A stretch of 55,183 nt of DNA from Enterobacterales bacterium (GCA_015654925.1 JAATFX010000105.1:1-55183); one strand, 5' to 3'; positions 1-9,228 are shown, counted from the stretch's first letter. Made by a program: numbers and translations. Notes: generated from the sequence alone by a model not told the origin.

Positions 1-10
1 AAACTAGCTA

Positions 11-39
11 TTGCAGAAAAGAAACTACCGCTCTATTAT
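11..39 (+). promoter_or_regulatory. hns promoter (sigma-70 type)
   Basis: A -35 box TTGCAG (11-16) and a -10 box TATTAT (34-39) are separated by 17 bases, placing transcription start near 46 and leaving a leader of about 33 bases before the hns ATG. The CTATTATTACC block around the -10 closely resembles the E. coli hns promoter as I remember it. Upstream regulatory DNA is outside the window. Confidence 0.6.
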
Positions 40-78
40 TACCCCGACGCCCCATTTATATTATTCGAGATTAGGACA

Positions 79-486
79 ATGAGCGAAGCACTTAAAATTC
101 TTAACAACATCCGAACTCTGCGTGCGCAAGCTAGAGAATGCACTCTTGAAACTCTGGAAGAAATGCTGGAGAAACTTGAGGTCGTTGTCAACGAACGCCG
201 TGAGGAAGACAGCCAAGCACAGGCTGAAATCGAAGAACGTACGCGCAAATTACAGCAATATCGTGAAATGCTGATTGCTGACGGTATCGATCCGAATGAA
301 TTGCTGCAAACCATGAGCGCTTCTAAAGCAACGGGTAAAACCAAGCGTGCAGCCCGTCCGGCTAAATATCAATACACCGACGAAAATGGTGAAAGCAAAA
401 CCTGGACCGGCCAGGGCCGTACTCCTGCCGTCATCAAGAAGTCGATCGAAGATGAAGGCAAGACGCTGGACGATTTCCTGCTGTAA
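79..486 (+). CDS. hns: Nucleoid-associated silencer H-NS
   Basis: H-NS coats AT-rich DNA, bridges it and silences horizontally acquired and stress genes; it acts in the nucleoid as dimers and higher oligomers. The 135-residue protein has the family's usual length. Residues 1-65 are the helical, coiled-coil oligomerisation region, 66-92 a basic linker rich in Lys and Arg, and 93-135 the DNA-binding domain with the minor-groove motif TWTGQGRTP at 108-116. The ATG at 79 gives the canonical start [10 protein letters not shown]. The gene is monocistronic, with its own promoter at 11-39 and a terminator right after the stop. Its next neighbour is convergent. Autoregulation is typical of the family; I cannot see it directly here. 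Confidence 0.98.
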   Translation: MSEALKILNNIRTLRAQARECTLETLEEMLEKLEVVVNERREEDSQAQAEIEERTRKLQQYREMLIADGIDPNELLQTMSASKATGKTKRAARPAKYQYTDENGESKTWTGQGRTPAVIKKSIEDEGKTLDDFLL

Positions 487-507
487 TCCAATTAATACCG
501 CTTTTAT

Positions 508-543
508 AAAATGCCCGTATGAATACTCAGCGGGTATTTTTTT
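508..543 (+). terminator. hns Rho-independent terminator
   Basis: A short hairpin with arms GCCCG (513-517) and CGGGT (531-535) is flanked by A residues on the left and followed by seven T residues (537-543). It lies 22 bases past the hns stop codon. Confidence 0.75.
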
Positions 544-662
544 GCGCTGAATTGCAGGCAACATAAATAATATGTATAAATTATGAGCAAATAATTAGCA
601 TCCTTCCATAACCCTTCATCGCCGCCAATCCCCACGGGCTAATCCTCGCGGATAGTGCAGGC

Positions 663-685
663 AAAAAAAGGCGGCCCAGGCCACC
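663..685 (-). terminator. Terminator of the galU-ugd-epimerase group
   Basis: On the minus strand GGTGGC and GCCGCC form a stem with a 4-base loop (670-685), one G-U pair included, followed by seven T residues (669-663). It lies about 60 bases past the epimerase stop codon and is a good intrinsic terminator. Confidence 0.75.
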
Positions 686-743
686 CTTTATCACCGCTAT
701 CCCATAATCCCCTGCCCGTTCACCTCAGCAAGGCGGCAGAAGA

Positions 744-1751
744 TCAATGTTGATAATAACCGCGATACCAGTCGACGAAATGCTGGATTCCCTCGGGAAC
801 CGCCGTTTGCGGTTTAAAACCGATAGCCTGATACAGCGCGGCGGTATCCGCGCTGGTCTCCAGAACGTCCCCCGGCTGCATGGGCAATAAATTCATCACG
901 GCCTTAATGCCTAGCGCCTTTTCCAACGCCTGGATGTATTCCATCAATTTAACCGGTTGACTATTGCCTATATTATATACGCGATAAGGCGCCGAACTGG
1001 TGGCGGGCGAACCCGTTTCCACCGTCCACTGGCTATCAGCCTGGGGAATGACATCCTGTAAACGGATAATGGCTTCGGCTATATCGTCGATATAAGTAAA
1101 ATCGCGCCGCATTTCGCCGCGGTTATAAACATCAATGCTGCGTCCGGCCAGCATGGCCTCGGTGAATTTAAACAGTGCCATATCCGGGCGCCCCCACGGG
1201 CCATAAACGGTAAAAAAACGTAACCCCGTGGTAGGAAGTTGGTAAAGGTGCGAATAAGTATGAGACATTAACTCATTAGCTTTTTTGGTCGCCGCATATA
1301 ATGAAACCGGATGATCTACCGAGTCATCGGTGGAAAACGGCAGTTTGCGATTTAATCCATATACGGAACTGGAAGAGGCATAAAGTAAATGCTGCACCCG
1401 CTGATGGCGGCATCCCTCCAGGATATTCAAATGGCCGATAAGATTTGAATCCGCATACGCCAGGGGGTTTTCCAGCGAATAACGAACGCCGGCCTGCGCG
1501 CCTAAGTGGATGACACGCTGAAATTGCTCCCTGGCGAACAGATCGGCTATTCCCTGGCGATCGGCCAAGTCCAGTTTTTGGAAGCTAAAGCCGGAGGTTT
1601 CCCGCAGGCGGTCAAGGCGGGATTGTTTGAGATTGACATCATAGTAATCATTGAGGTTGTCGATACCGACAACCTCATGACCGTCAGCGAGCAGCCGCTC
1701 GCTGACATGATAACCAATAAATCCCGCGGCGCCGGTTACCAATAGTTTCAT
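744..1751 (-). CDS. NAD-dependent UDP-glucuronate 4-epimerase-like protein
   Basis: This is an extended short-chain dehydrogenase of the nucleotide-sugar epimerase family, 335 residues, cytoplasmic. Seen: the Rossmann motif GAAGFIG (7-13), the SSSSVYG strand (126-132) and the catalytic pair Y152 and K156 in YAATK. The DNLNDYYD stretch after the second strand and overall pattern fit the CapI/WbnF group that interconverts UDP-glucuronate and UDP-galacturonate. The gene begins 9 bases after ugd, so the two are surely co-transcribed, and Ugd would supply its substrate. That context is the main reason to prefer UDP-glucuronate over UDP-glucose as substrate. The pair is not found between galU and hns in E. 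coli. Substrate assignment is inference; the fold is certain. Confidence 0.88.
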   Translation of the reverse strand: MKLLVTGAAGFIGYHVSERLLADGHEVVGIDNLNDYYDVNLKQSRLDRLRETSGFSFQKLDLADRQGIADLFAREQFQRVIHLGAQAGVRYSLENPLAYADSNLIGHLNILEGCRHQRVQHLLYASSSSVYGLNRKLPFSTDDSVDHPVSLYAATKKANELMSHTYSHLYQLPTTGLRFFTVYGPWGRPDMALFKFTEAMLAGRSIDVYNRGEMRRDFTYIDDIAEAIIRLQDVIPQADSQWTVETGSPATSSAPYRVYNIGNSQPVKLMEYIQALEKALGIKAVMNLLPMQPGDVLETSADTAALYQAIGFKPQTAVPEGIQHFVDWYRGYYQH

Positions 1752-1760
1752 GCTGCCCCC

Positions 1761-3104
1761 TTACTTGTAAGAGGTGAGAGAGGCACCACGGCCGATACCG
1801 TAATAGGTGATACCGCGGGAAGCCATGCGCTCGGGATCATACAAATTGCGTCCGTCGAAAATGACCGGCTGTTTCAGGGCGGCTTTAATGGTATCAAAAT
1901 CCGGCGCCCGGAAATTCTGCCATTCGGTGCAGATCACCAGCGCTTCGGCGCCCTGCAAAGCGGCTTCCTTGGTGCCCATCAATTTCAGATCGGTACGGTG
2001 GCCATAGATGCGCTGGGTTTCGTCCATCGCCTCCGGGTCGAATGCCTGCACCTGCGCCCCGGCCTGCCACAAGGTTTCCATCAAAACACGGCTGGAAGCC
2101 TCGCGCATGTCGTCGGTGTTGGGCTTGAATGACAGTCCCCATACGGCAAAGGTCTTGCCCTGCAGGTCGTCGCCAAAATGACGTTTGATAAACTGCGGCA
2201 GTTTGTCTTTTTGCTGGTAATTGACGTCTTCCACGGCCTGCAGGAGTTTCGGCTGATAACCGATATGCTCGGCGGTGCGAATCAGAGCCTGCACGTCTTT
2301 CGGGAAACAAGAGCCGCCGTAGCCGCAGCCGGGATAAATAAAATGGTAACCGATGCGCGGATCGGAGCCGATGCCCTGACGCACTTTTTCAATATCCGCA
2401 CCCAATAATTCAGCCAGGTTGGATATCTCGTTCATAAAACTGATTTTGGTGGCCAGCATGCAATTCGCCGCATATTTGGTTAATTCGGCGCTGCGAATGT
2501 CCATCAGGATCATCCGGTCGTGGTTGCGGTTAAAGGGTTCGTATAATTCGCGCAGCAGCTCGACTACGTCGTCGTTATCGGTGCCGACCACGATCCGCTC
2601 CGGGCGCATGCAGTCGGCAACGGCCGCGCCTTCTTTGAGGAATTCCGGATTGGATACCACGTCGAAGGTCAATGAACTGTTGCGATCGCGCAGGGTTTCC
2701 TGCATGACCGCCCGCACTTTTTCCGCGGTGCCCACGGGTACGGTGGACTTGTCCAGCACCACTTTATGATCGTCCATATACTGGGCGATAGTCCGCGCCA
2801 CCGCGGTGACATACTTAAGATCCGCTGAACCATCTTCGTCGGGAGGCGTACCTACCGCGATGAATTGCATAATACCGTGGTTGACGCCGGCTTTAGCGTC
2901 CGTGGTAAATTGCAGCCGGCCGGATTCGTAGTTCTGCTGGACCAACGGAGTCAGGCCCGGCTCGAAAATAGGGATATTGCCGTTTTTCAAGTCTTCGACT
3001 TTACGCTCGTCAACGTCGACGCAAAGCACGTCATGACCGACCTCCGCTAGTACCGCCGCTTGTACCAAACCCACATAACCGATACCAAATACAGTCACTT
3101 TCAT
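1761..3104 (-). CDS. ugd: UDP-glucose 6-dehydrogenase
   Basis: Ugd oxidises UDP-glucose twice with NAD+ to UDP-glucuronate, a precursor for capsule, lipopolysaccharide and lipid A modification sugars. The N-terminus carries the NAD-binding motif GIGYVG (7-12). The catalytic cysteine is C266 in [10 protein letters not shown], and K210 and K220 lie in the conserved central helix region. At 447 residues it is the longer bacterial form; the E. coli enzyme is about 388 residues and diverges in sequence, so this gene may belong to a different lineage of the family. It lies 49 bases downstream of galU and 9 bases upstream of the epimerase, making a three-step sugar-nucleotide operon. Confidence 0.96.
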   Translation of the reverse strand: MKVTVFGIGYVGLVQAAVLAEVGHDVLCVDVDERKVEDLKNGNIPIFEPGLTPLVQQNYESGRLQFTTDAKAGVNHGIMQFIAVGTPPDEDGSADLKYVTAVARTIAQYMDDHKVVLDKSTVPVGTAEKVRAVMQETLRDRNSSLTFDVVSNPEFLKEGAAVADCMRPERIVVGTDNDDVVELLRELYEPFNRNHDRMILMDIRSAELTKYAANCMLATKISFMNEISNLAELLGADIEKVRQGIGSDPRIGYHFIYPGCGYGGSCFPKDVQALIRTAEHIGYQPKLLQAVEDVNYQQKDKLPQFIKRHFGDDLQGKTFAVWGLSFKPNTDDMREASSRVLMETLWQAGAQVQAFDPEAMDETQRIYGHRTDLKLMGTKEAALQGAEALVICTEWQNFRAPDFDTIKAALKQPVIFDGRNLYDPERMASRGITYYGIGRGASLTSYK

Positions 3105-3153
3105 GTTGAAGTTCCCGGTTTAAAATTGACCCTGAAAAATAGAAAAATAGCCT

Positions 3154-4059
3154 TTAGTCCACGATGGTTTCTTTTAACCATTGGGTAAATTCTTCTCCCA
3201 GGCTTTCATGGCGAATGCCGTACTCAACAAAAGCTTCCATATAACCCAGCTTGTTGCCGCAGTCATGGCTCAGTCCTTTGAGGTGATAAGCCTCCACCGT
3301 TTCTTTCTCCATCAGCATGGCGATGGCGTCGGTAAGCTGGATTTCATTACCGGCTCCGGGAGGGGTTTTTTCGAGCAACGGCCAAATATCGGCGGAAAGA
3401 ACATAGCGGCCCACCACGGCAAGATTGGATGGCGCTTCATCGGCATCGGGTTTTTCCACCACGTTGACCATGGGGGCGCTTTCGCCCGGCTGCAAATCGC
3501 GGCCCTGGATATCCACTACGCCGTAGTTGGTCACGTCGTCGACCGGTTCGACCATGATTTGGCTGCGGCCGGTTTCGCTAAAGCGAGCCAGCATTTCGCT
3601 GAGATTTTCGGTTTTCAGGTTGGATTCGTATTCATCGATAATCACGTCGGGCAATATGACCGCGACAGGCTCATCGCCCACCAGCGGATGCGCGCACATT
3701 ACCGCATGGCCCAAACCTTTGGCCAAGCCCTGGCGTACCTGCATGATAGTGACATGCGGCGGGCAAATTGCCTGGATTTCGGCCAGCAGTTGACGCTTTA
3801 CGCGTTTTTCCAGCATGGCTTCGAGTTCAAAGCTGGTGTCGAAATGATTTTCAATGGAGTTTTTCGATGAATGGGTGACCAGAATAATTTCGTTGATACC
3901 GGCAGCAATACATTCATTTACAACGTATTGAATTAACGGCTTATCAACCAGCGGCAGCATTTCTTTGGGAATGGCTTTAGTTGCCGGCAACATACGCGTA
4001 CCCAGTCCAGCGACGGGGATTACCGCTTTTCGGACTTTTACATTATTAATAGCAGACAT
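3154..4059 (-). CDS. galU: UTP-glucose-1-phosphate uridylyltransferase
   Basis: GalU makes UDP-glucose from UTP and glucose-1-phosphate, the entry metabolite for surface polysaccharides, trehalose and galactose use. The protein (301 residues) has the nucleotide-binding signature [16 protein letters not shown] near the N-terminus and the VEKP block near residue 200. I place the start at 4059, giving MSAINNVKV, because it is preceded by an AGAGAGGTGG ribosome site and matches the E. coli N-terminus; an upstream in-frame ATG-like start at 4083 has no such support. It follows rssB by 208 bases with a hairpin between, so it probably has its own promoter, and leads the ugd-epimerase operon. Confidence 0.97.
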   Translation of the reverse strand: MSAINNVKVRKAVIPVAGLGTRMLPATKAIPKEMLPLVDKPLIQYVVNECIAAGINEIILVTHSSKNSIENHFDTSFELEAMLEKRVKRQLLAEIQAICPPHVTIMQVRQGLAKGLGHAVMCAHPLVGDEPVAVILPDVIIDEYESNLKTENLSEMLARFSETGRSQIMVEPVDDVTNYGVVDIQGRDLQPGESAPMVNVVEKPDADEAPSNLAVVGRYVLSADIWPLLEKTPPGAGNEIQLTDAIAMLMEKETVEAYHLKGLSHDCGNKLGYMEAFVEYGIRHESLGEEFTQWLKETIVD

Positions 4060-4191
4060 CAACCACCTCTCTCTTATCATCAAGATAATAAATTTTATTT
4101 ATCTAATTTTAAACCTATCAAGTATACCAGCTTACGCGCGTGGCGCTTGATGAAAGGAGGTGTTTGCTAAAAATTTAGGACAATTACCCAT

Positions 4192-4209
4192 TTTATAACG
4201 GGTTATAAA
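4192..4209. promoter_or_regulatory. 18-bp palindrome upstream of galU
   Basis: TTTATAAC-GG-GTTATAAA is a perfect inverted repeat with 8-base arms and a 2-base centre, about 135 bases upstream of the galU start. Its A+T-rich symmetric form is typical of a dimeric repressor site, but it also contains TTATAA promoter-like words. No regulator can be named from the sequence. Confidence 0.4.
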
Positions 4210-4240
4210 TTAATAACTTGGCTGGTCAAATAACGGGCAG

Positions 4241-4260
4241 CCGGTTGCTTGTACAACCGG
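4241..4260 (-). terminator. Hairpin after rssB
   Basis: CCGGTTG and CAACCGG form a perfect 7-base stem with a 6-base loop only 8 bases past the rssB stop codon. There is no run of T after it, so it may be a transcript-stabilising or weak terminator element between rssB and galU. Confidence 0.45.
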
Positions 4261-4267
4261 GAGGGAA

Positions 4268-5281
4268 TCAGTCGGTGGATAACATTAAGCGCAACCTGCC
4301 GCCCGCGCCCCAAACCTGGCATTGCCAGGCGGTGCAATGCTGGCTGATCTGGTTGAGGTAGGCATTATTCATGGTGCCTAGAGGCACGCCGCTATTTAGC
4401 TGGATTTGCTGGTTATTGGCGGTCAGGGTAGCGTTGAGGCCCGCAGAAACCAGAATAAGGTTATTAAGGCCGCGATGATAATATCCTACCAATAAGGGAA
4501 ATTGCCCGTCCAGGTTAGCTTTCCTCAGCAGTTGGTTAACCTGCTTGAGCAAAGTGGATAATTCAGGCAGCCGGTGCGCCCGGTTGGCTAAATGCGCCTG
4601 CAACAAACCGTTGAATAATGCCCGCAGCAGCAAGGCCGCCAGTACGCCTTTTTCCTCGGCGCGGGTGACATCCAGGCAATAAAAAGCCAAATCGTGTTCG
4701 GACAGCGCGGCGATATCCAGCACCATGCCCGGCTGTTCGGCCATGGTTAATTGCCGGTAGTTCACCCGGCAACGGGCAATATTTTGCTGTACCGGCGGCT
4801 GGAGCTGTTTGAGCAGTTTGGCCGCGGCGCCCGGATGCTGGCTGAGGGCGTCCCAGTCCTGGAAAAGTTGTTCTTCCTCATCCACCTGCGAGGTGAACAT
4901 ATCGGGATAAAGACAAGCGAGTACCGTTTCACGCAGCCTGACGAAATCATCCACCGGTTTTAGCAAGACATCCTGCACCCCGAGGCGCAGCACTTTGGCG
5001 ATATCGGTCATTTGATCGGTGCCGGAAACCACCAGCACCGGCGTAGTGGCATCCACCGCCCGAAAACGCTCCACGAAAGTCAGGCCGTTCATTTCGGCCA
5101 TTTCAAGGTCACAAATCACCAGATCCGGTCTGGCGGATGGCAGCATATTCAACGCTTCGCGCCCGTGGGACGCTTCGTGTACCACGGCCCCCAGGGACTT
5201 GAGAAATTGAGACAGCACGGACCGGAATTCAGCCTCGTCCTCCACAATCAAAATTTGTTTGTTTACTAACGGCTTTGCCAT
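4268..5281 (-). CDS. rssB: Adaptor RssB, RpoS recognition for ClpXP
   Basis: RssB delivers the stationary-phase sigma factor RpoS to the ClpXP protease; its activity depends on phosphorylation and anti-adaptors. The 337-residue protein has a CheY-like receiver (about 8-125) with the acceptor D58 in CDLE, acidic residues at 15-16 and K108 in LLKPV, all at the E. coli positions. The C-terminal half is the degenerate PP2C-like effector domain, ending GGRLRLMLSTD. I chose the ATG at 5281 (AAGGGG ribosome site) over the preceding TTG codon. The usual upstream neighbour rssA is missing; ychJ is the divergent neighbour instead. Confidence 0.96.
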   Translation of the reverse strand: MAKPLVNKQILIVEDEAEFRSVLSQFLKSLGAVVHEASHGREALNMLPSARPDLVICDLEMAEMNGLTFVERFRAVDATTPVLVVSGTDQMTDIAKVLRLGVQDVLLKPVDDFVRLRETVLACLYPDMFTSQVDEEEQLFQDWDALSQHPGAAAKLLKQLQPPVQQNIARCRVNYRQLTMAEQPGMVLDIAALSEHDLAFYCLDVTRAEEKGVLAALLLRALFNGLLQAHLANRAHRLPELSTLLKQVNQLLRKANLDGQFPLLVGYYHRGLNNLILVSAGLNATLTANNQQIQLNSGVPLGTMNNAYLNQISQHCTAWQCQVWGAGGRLRLMLSTD

Positions 5282-5862
5282 CAAAGACCCCTTTTCCCGA
5301 TCGGCTAAACAGTGGCTCAGTCACGCCACTTTTACTTTTAAGAAATTTCAGGGGCTGATTAGTGCTGCTTATTATTCATTCTGACGTATATTTCACCCTA
5401 TATCGTGCCGTTGTTCTGACGACCCCCTGATACCCTGTTTAACCCGCCGGAGCGCTTCAACGACAGCGTTAAAATGATGTTACTTAAGTAAGGAGCGTAG
5501 TCGTCATTAGGCAAAAATGCATCTTATCCGGGCAAAATGATGGAGGTTTAGCGTCGCTTTGACAAGGATAAATAGCCTTTTCATTGAAAATCCGTATCAT
5601 TATTTGTTCAAAATCATTGATTTTTTCCTTAGACTTCAGTCCAGAACCGGATAGACAACTTTTCTGCGTCTGCGCCGCATTTAGCCCGGTTGGTTATAAA
5701 TATTTTATTCTTCATGCCGGCCCGGATCGTGCCGATTAGTGCCGAATCGCTATGGCGAAAGGCGCCGGCAACCCGCCCCGGATGGATGAACGGCGCCGCT
5801 ATGCGAAACCGCGCCTCCCGCCGGCGGCGCTTACATCAACAGCAGTTATCTACAGAGGTGAT
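5282..5862. other. Intergenic region where rssA is expected
   Basis: No convincing gene is seen in 581 bases between divergent rssB and ychJ. It contains a hairpin GTGGC...GCCAC at 5311-5328 in the rssB leader, and a 12-bp palindrome TTACTTAAGTAA at 5480-5491. A TTGACA word lies near 5560 without a good partner -10 box. E. coli carries rssA (about 900 bp) in this slot, and no RssA-like peptide could be recognised. Confidence 0.5.
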
Positions 5863-6327
5863 GTGGAAAATCCATGCCCATGCGGCAGCAACCTGAACTT
5901 GAACGTTTGCTGCGGCCCGTTTATCAGCGGCGTAAGCGTCCCGCCGACCCCGGTGGCGCTGATGCGTTCCCGTTATACCGCATTTGCCCGCCATGATGTC
6001 GATTACCTGATCGCCACCTGGCACCCGACGTGCGATGCCGCGCGCTGGCGTGGCGAGATTGCCGCCAATTTCGCCGCTACGCAGTGGCGCGGCCTGGAAA
6101 TATTACAGGAAACCGCTGGGAAAAATGCCGATGAGGGGTATGTGGAGTTCATCGCCCGCTTTTTTGACCAGCAGCGGCAGCGGCCGGGGTTTATTCATGA
6201 ACGCTCGCGCTTTGTCCGCAGTACCGAACGCTGGTATTATATGGATGGCGTGCATAATCAGCCCGCGAGAAACGACCCCTGCCCCTGCGGTTCGGGTAAA
6301 AAATATAAGAAGTGTTGTGGACAATAA
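5863..6327 (+). CDS. ychJ: SEC-C zinc-motif protein YchJ
   Basis: YchJ is a conserved protein of unknown function with a SEC-C metal-binding motif at each end. Seen here: CPCGS followed by CCG within the first 20 residues, and [14 protein letters not shown] at the very C-terminus, identical in kind to the zinc motif of SecA. The middle part ([23 protein letters not shown]) is the NTF2-like YchJ core. I place the start at a GTG at 5863, preceded by AGAGGTGAT, giving 154 residues as against about 152 in E. coli. The frame stays open upstream to 5752, but that stretch lacks family similarity. purU follows 66 bases downstream in the same direction. Confidence 0.92.
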   Translation: MENPCPCGSNLNLNVCCGPFISGVSVPPTPVALMRSRYTAFARHDVDYLIATWHPTCDAARWRGEIAANFAATQWRGLEILQETAGKNADEGYVEFIARFFDQQRQRPGFIHERSRFVRSTERWYYMDGVHNQPARNDPCPCGSGKKYKKCCGQ

Positions 6328-6393
6328 CCCGCCCGGTGTATGTCGGGACACATTTCAATTGTTATCATCAGCCTGGACAGGATCGGCACGTTA

Positions 6394-7242
6394 ATGCAGT
6401 CGCAAACGATACAGAGAAAAATATTACGCACTATTTGCCCGGATGCGCAGGGTTTGATCGCGCAAATCACCAGCATTTGCTTCAGTCATCATTTGAACAT
6501 CGTGCAGAATAATGAATATGTCGATCACCGCAGCGGCCGCTTTTTTATGCGCACCGAGCTGGAAGGGGTGTTTGATGATGGACGTCTCCTGGCAGATCTC
6601 GATCGGGTATTGCCGGCGGGTACGGTGCGCGAGCTCAACCAGGCCGGCCGCCGGCGGATTGTGGTGTTGGTGACCAAAGAGGCCCACTGCCTGGGCGATC
6701 TGTTGATGAAAAGCGCCTACGGCGGGCTGGATGTGGATATCGCCGCGGTCATCGGCAACCACGAAACCCTGCGCACCCTGGTGGAGCGTTTTGATATTCC
6801 GTTTCATCTGGTCAGCCATGAGGGTTTCAGCCGGGAAGAACACGATGCGCATATGGCGGAACACATCGACCCTTATGCGCCGGATTATGTGGTTCTGGCG
6901 AAGTATATGCGGGTGCTGACGCCAACGTTTGTGCGCCATTACCCCAACCAGCTGATTAATATCCATCACTCGTTCCTGCCGGCGTTTATCGGCGCGCGCC
7001 CTTATCATCAGGCCTATGAGCGCGGCGTTAAAATCATCGGCGCCACCGCCCATTATGTTAACGATAATCTCGACGAGGGGCCGATCATCAGCCAGGACGT
7101 GATTAATGTCGATCATACCTATACGGCCGAGGATATGATGCGCGCGGGCCGCGACGTGGAGAAAAACGTGCTGAGCCGGGCGTTATACCGCGTTTTGGCG
7201 CAGCGGGTGTTTGTTTACGGCAACCGCACCATTATTTTATAG
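6394..7242 (+). CDS. purU: Formyltetrahydrofolate deformylase
   Basis: PurU hydrolyses 10-formyltetrahydrofolate to formate and tetrahydrofolate, supplying formate for PurT-dependent purine synthesis and balancing one-carbon pools. The 282-residue protein has an N-terminal ACT domain (about 8-85) and a C-terminal formyltransferase-fold domain with the active-site signature NIHHSFLPAF and the DNLDEGPI block bearing the catalytic Asp. The start at 6394 (MQSQTIQRK) aligns with the E. coli start; an AGGA lies upstream. The upstream in-frame ATG at 6340 lies just after the ychJ stop and is less likely. Two GC-rich hairpins follow the gene before tyrT. Confidence 0.97.
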   Translation: MQSQTIQRKILRTICPDAQGLIAQITSICFSHHLNIVQNNEYVDHRSGRFFMRTELEGVFDDGRLLADLDRVLPAGTVRELNQAGRRRIVVLVTKEAHCLGDLLMKSAYGGLDVDIAAVIGNHETLRTLVERFDIPFHLVSHEGFSREEHDAHMAEHIDPYAPDYVVLAKYMRVLTPTFVRHYPNQLINIHHSFLPAFIGARPYHQAYERGVKIIGATAHYVNDNLDEGPIISQDVINVDHTYTAEDMMRAGRDVEKNVLSRALYRVLAQRVFVYGNRTIIL

Positions 7243-7268
7243 ACTTGTGGGTAAATTCCCCGTCGAGG

Positions 7269-7317
7269 GGCGCGTTAGCGCCGGGTTGCCGGCGTCCGGG
7301 GGCGGCTTTTGCCGCCC
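7269..7317 (+). terminator. Tandem hairpins after purU
   Basis: Two perfect stem-loops lie between purU and tyrT: GGCGC-GTTA-GCGCC (7269-7282) and GGGCGGC-TTTT-GCCGCCC (7300-7317), the second followed by TTATGTT. Together they should end purU transcription before the strong tyrT promoter. Confidence 0.6.
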
Positions 7318-7364
7318 TTATGTTGAAAAAAGCGGCAAGTGAATCATTCCAGGGGAGTTTGCGC

Positions 7365-7392
7365 TTTACACCGCCGTCTTATTTGATATGAT
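7365..7392 (+). promoter_or_regulatory. tyrT-type stable-RNA promoter
   Basis: The -35 box TTTACA (7365-7370) and -10 box TATGAT (7387-7392) have a 16-base spacer and are followed by the GC-rich discriminator GCGCCCCGC. This is almost the E. coli tyrT promoter, whose discriminator is the classic determinant of stringent control. Transcription should start near 7400. Confidence 0.85.
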
Positions 7393-7426
7393 GCGCCCCG
7401 CTTAACGCGATTATTGTTGTAGGCCA

Positions 7427-7492
<66 letters not shown>

Positions 7493-7511
<19 letters not shown>

Positions 7512-7814
7512 TTTCAAGCAGCACCTCCGCACTTCCCCCCAAAAAAAAACAAATTCACAGACTTCCCATCATGGGAAGGACGAGAACCTTCGACCAAGGT
7601 TCGAGCCGAGCTACGCGAGGCAACGATGCGCCGGCATCGGCCCGCAGGGTGAGGAACGCAGTGACGAATAATCCTTCCCCCACCACCATTTCAAGCAGCA
7701 CCTCCGCACTTCCCCCCAAAAAAAACAAATTCACAGACTTCCCATCAGGGGAAGGACGAGAACCTTCGACCAAGGTTCGAGCCGAGCTACGCGAGGCAAC
7801 GATGCGCCGGCATC
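7493..7814 (+). repeat. Two-copy tandem repeat beginning with the tRNA-Tyr 3' end
   Basis: The last 19 bases of the tRNA (7493-7511) recur at 7670-7688, and the flanking sequence is repeated with a period of 177 bases. Unit 1 covers 7493-7638 of repeated sequence plus a 31-base unique tail; unit 2 covers 7670-7814. The units differ by one A in a poly-A run and a T/G change near 7572/7749. Each unit contains a perfect hairpin GAACCTT-CGACC-AAGGTTC (7584-7602 and 7760-7778) and a small GATGC-GCCG-GCATC stem. The design matches the E. coli tyrT distal repeats of about 178 bp (rttR RNA and tpr), which also begin with 19 bases of the tRNA end. No convincing protein is encoded. Confidence 0.85.
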
Positions 7815-7894
7815 TATTACTCTGCCCCGGCTCCGTTTGAAAGCATTCCCATTTCTGCTACCATCACTCAACCTTCCCCTCGATGGCGGCTAAA

Positions 7895-8701
7895 ATGAAG
7901 TTTGTCTCCTTTAACATCAATGGCCTGCGGGCCAGACCACATCAACTGGCGGCGATAATCGACCAGCACCAGCCCGATATCATCGGCCTGCAGGAAACCA
8001 AAGTCCATGATGATATGTTCCCTCTTGAAGACGTGGGAAAACATGGTTATAATGTCTATTACCACGGCCAAAAAGGCCATTACGGCGTGGCGCTGCTGAG
8101 CCGCGATAAGCCGCTGGCCATCCGCCGGGGTTTCTCCACCGACGATATCGACGCCCAGCGCCGCATCATCATGGCCGATTTCGCCACCCCACAAGGCATC
8201 CTGACGGTGGTTAACGGCTACTTTCCCCAAGGGGAGAGCCGCGATCACCCGACCAAATTCCCCGCCAAACAACGCTTTTACCAAGACTTGCACCACTACG
8301 TTGAGCAAAATCATCATGCGGAATCATTGCTGCTGATTATGGGCGATTTAAATATCAGCCCCACCGACCTGGATATCGGTATCGGCGAAGAGAACCGCAA
8401 ACGCTGGCTGCGTACCGGCAAATGCTCATTCCTGCCGGAAGAACGGCAGTGGCTGGCGCAGTTGCAGTCCCTGGGATTGGTCGATACCTTCCGCGCACGC
8501 TTCCCCGATAGCGCCGACCGTTTCTCGTGGTTTGATTACCGTTCCCGGGGATTTGATGAAAACCGCGGCCTGCGCATCGATCTGCTGCTGGCTTCCCGGC
8601 TTCTGGCGCAGGCCTGCACGGCCACCGGCATCGATTATGACATCCGGGCGATGGAAAAACCGTCCGACCATGCGCCGGTATGGGCCGACTTCACACTATG
8701 A
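7895..8701 (+). CDS. xthA: Exodeoxyribonuclease III
   Basis: XthA is the main AP endonuclease and a 3'-5' double-strand exonuclease of base-excision repair. The 268-residue protein shows the full exonuclease III active site: N7 in FNINGLR, E34 in GLQETK, the GDLNISPTD block (Asp and Asn near 150), the LRIDLLLAS block and the terminal SDHAPV histidine. The start at 7895 ([10 protein letters not shown]) matches the family; an ATG four codons upstream at 7883 cannot be excluded, as neither has a strong ribosome site. nudG overlaps its stop codon (ATGA), so the two DNA/nucleotide-sanitising enzymes are translationally coupled. In E. coli these two genes are separated by several others. Confidence 0.97.
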   Translation: MKFVSFNINGLRARPHQLAAIIDQHQPDIIGLQETKVHDDMFPLEDVGKHGYNVYYHGQKGHYGVALLSRDKPLAIRRGFSTDDIDAQRRIIMADFATPQGILTVVNGYFPQGESRDHPTKFPAKQRFYQDLHHYVEQNHHAESLLLIMGDLNISPTDLDIGIGEENRKRWLRTGKCSFLPEERQWLAQLQSLGLVDTFRARFPDSADRFSWFDYRSRGFDENRGLRIDLLLASRLLAQACTATGIDYDIRAMEKPSDHAPVWADFTL

Positions 8702-9099
8702 CGGGGCCGTTGCCCGTCGTTATCGTGGTGGCCGCCATCATTGAACGCCAGGGCGAGATTTTTCTGGCGCGCCGGGACAACCGGCGCGATCAGGCCGGCC
8801 TGTGGGAATTTCCCGGCGGCAAAGTCGAACCCGGCGAAAGCCAGCCTGAAGCGCTGAGTCGGGAACTGCAAGAAGAGCTGGCCATCATCGCCCGCATCGG
8901 CGACTACATAGCCAGCCAGGATATTGTACTGAACCACCGGCGGATAGTGCTGCATGCCTGGCACGTGCCGTCGTTTACCGGCGATATTATATTACGCTGC
9001 CACAGCGAGTATCGCTGGCTATTGCCCGCAACCGCCATGGGGTATGCGCTGGCCCCGGCGGACCAGCCTTTACTCAGGGCGTTCCTCAAGCTTAAGTGA
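8698..9099 (+). CDS. nudG: Nudix pyrimidine (d)NTP pyrophosphohydrolase NudG
   Basis: NudG hydrolyses CTP, dCTP and oxidised pyrimidine nucleotides such as 5-hydroxy-dCTP and so cleans the nucleotide pool. The 133-residue protein has the Nudix box from GGKVEPGES to RELQEEL (residues about 38-59) with all the metal-binding glutamates, and the HAWHVP and [11 protein letters not shown] blocks of the MutT/NudG group. The ATG at 8698 overlaps the xthA TGA by four bases. A related alternative is MutT itself, but the C-terminal pattern fits NudG better. It converges on topB with a hairpin between them. Confidence 0.9.
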   Translation: MTGPLPVVIVVAAIIERQGEIFLARRDNRRDQAGLWEFPGGKVEPGESQPEALSRELQEELAIIARIGDYIASQDIVLNHRRIVLHAWHVPSFTGDIILRCHSEYRWLLPATAMGYALAPADQPLLRAFLKLK

Positions 9100-9108
9100 C
9101 GGTGTCAC

Positions 9109-9149
9109 AAAATCAGCAACGCCAGAATACCGGCCGCGGGCCTGATTTT
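9109..9149. terminator. Inverted repeat between nudG and topB
   Basis: AAAATCAG (9109-9116) and CTGATTTT (9142-9149) bracket a GC-rich inner stretch. The right arm ends in a T run in the nudG direction and the left arm gives one in the topB direction, so it could end both convergent genes. Confidence 0.45.
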
Positions 9150-9228
9150 TCGTGGCGCCATGGCCCCTGCTCGCGTGGCGGTAGGATATGGCGGTCAAAA
9201 GACATTGCGGGCCAATGCGATGCCGGCG

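Noticed and set aside
5690..5896. Short open frame overlapping the start of ychJ.
   Set aside because: It is in another frame from ychJ, lacks similarity to known families and lies over the ychJ ribosome site.
7571..7840. Open frames across the tRNA-derived repeats.
   Set aside because: Repeat copies create them; they lack ribosome sites, family likeness and consistent frame between the two units.
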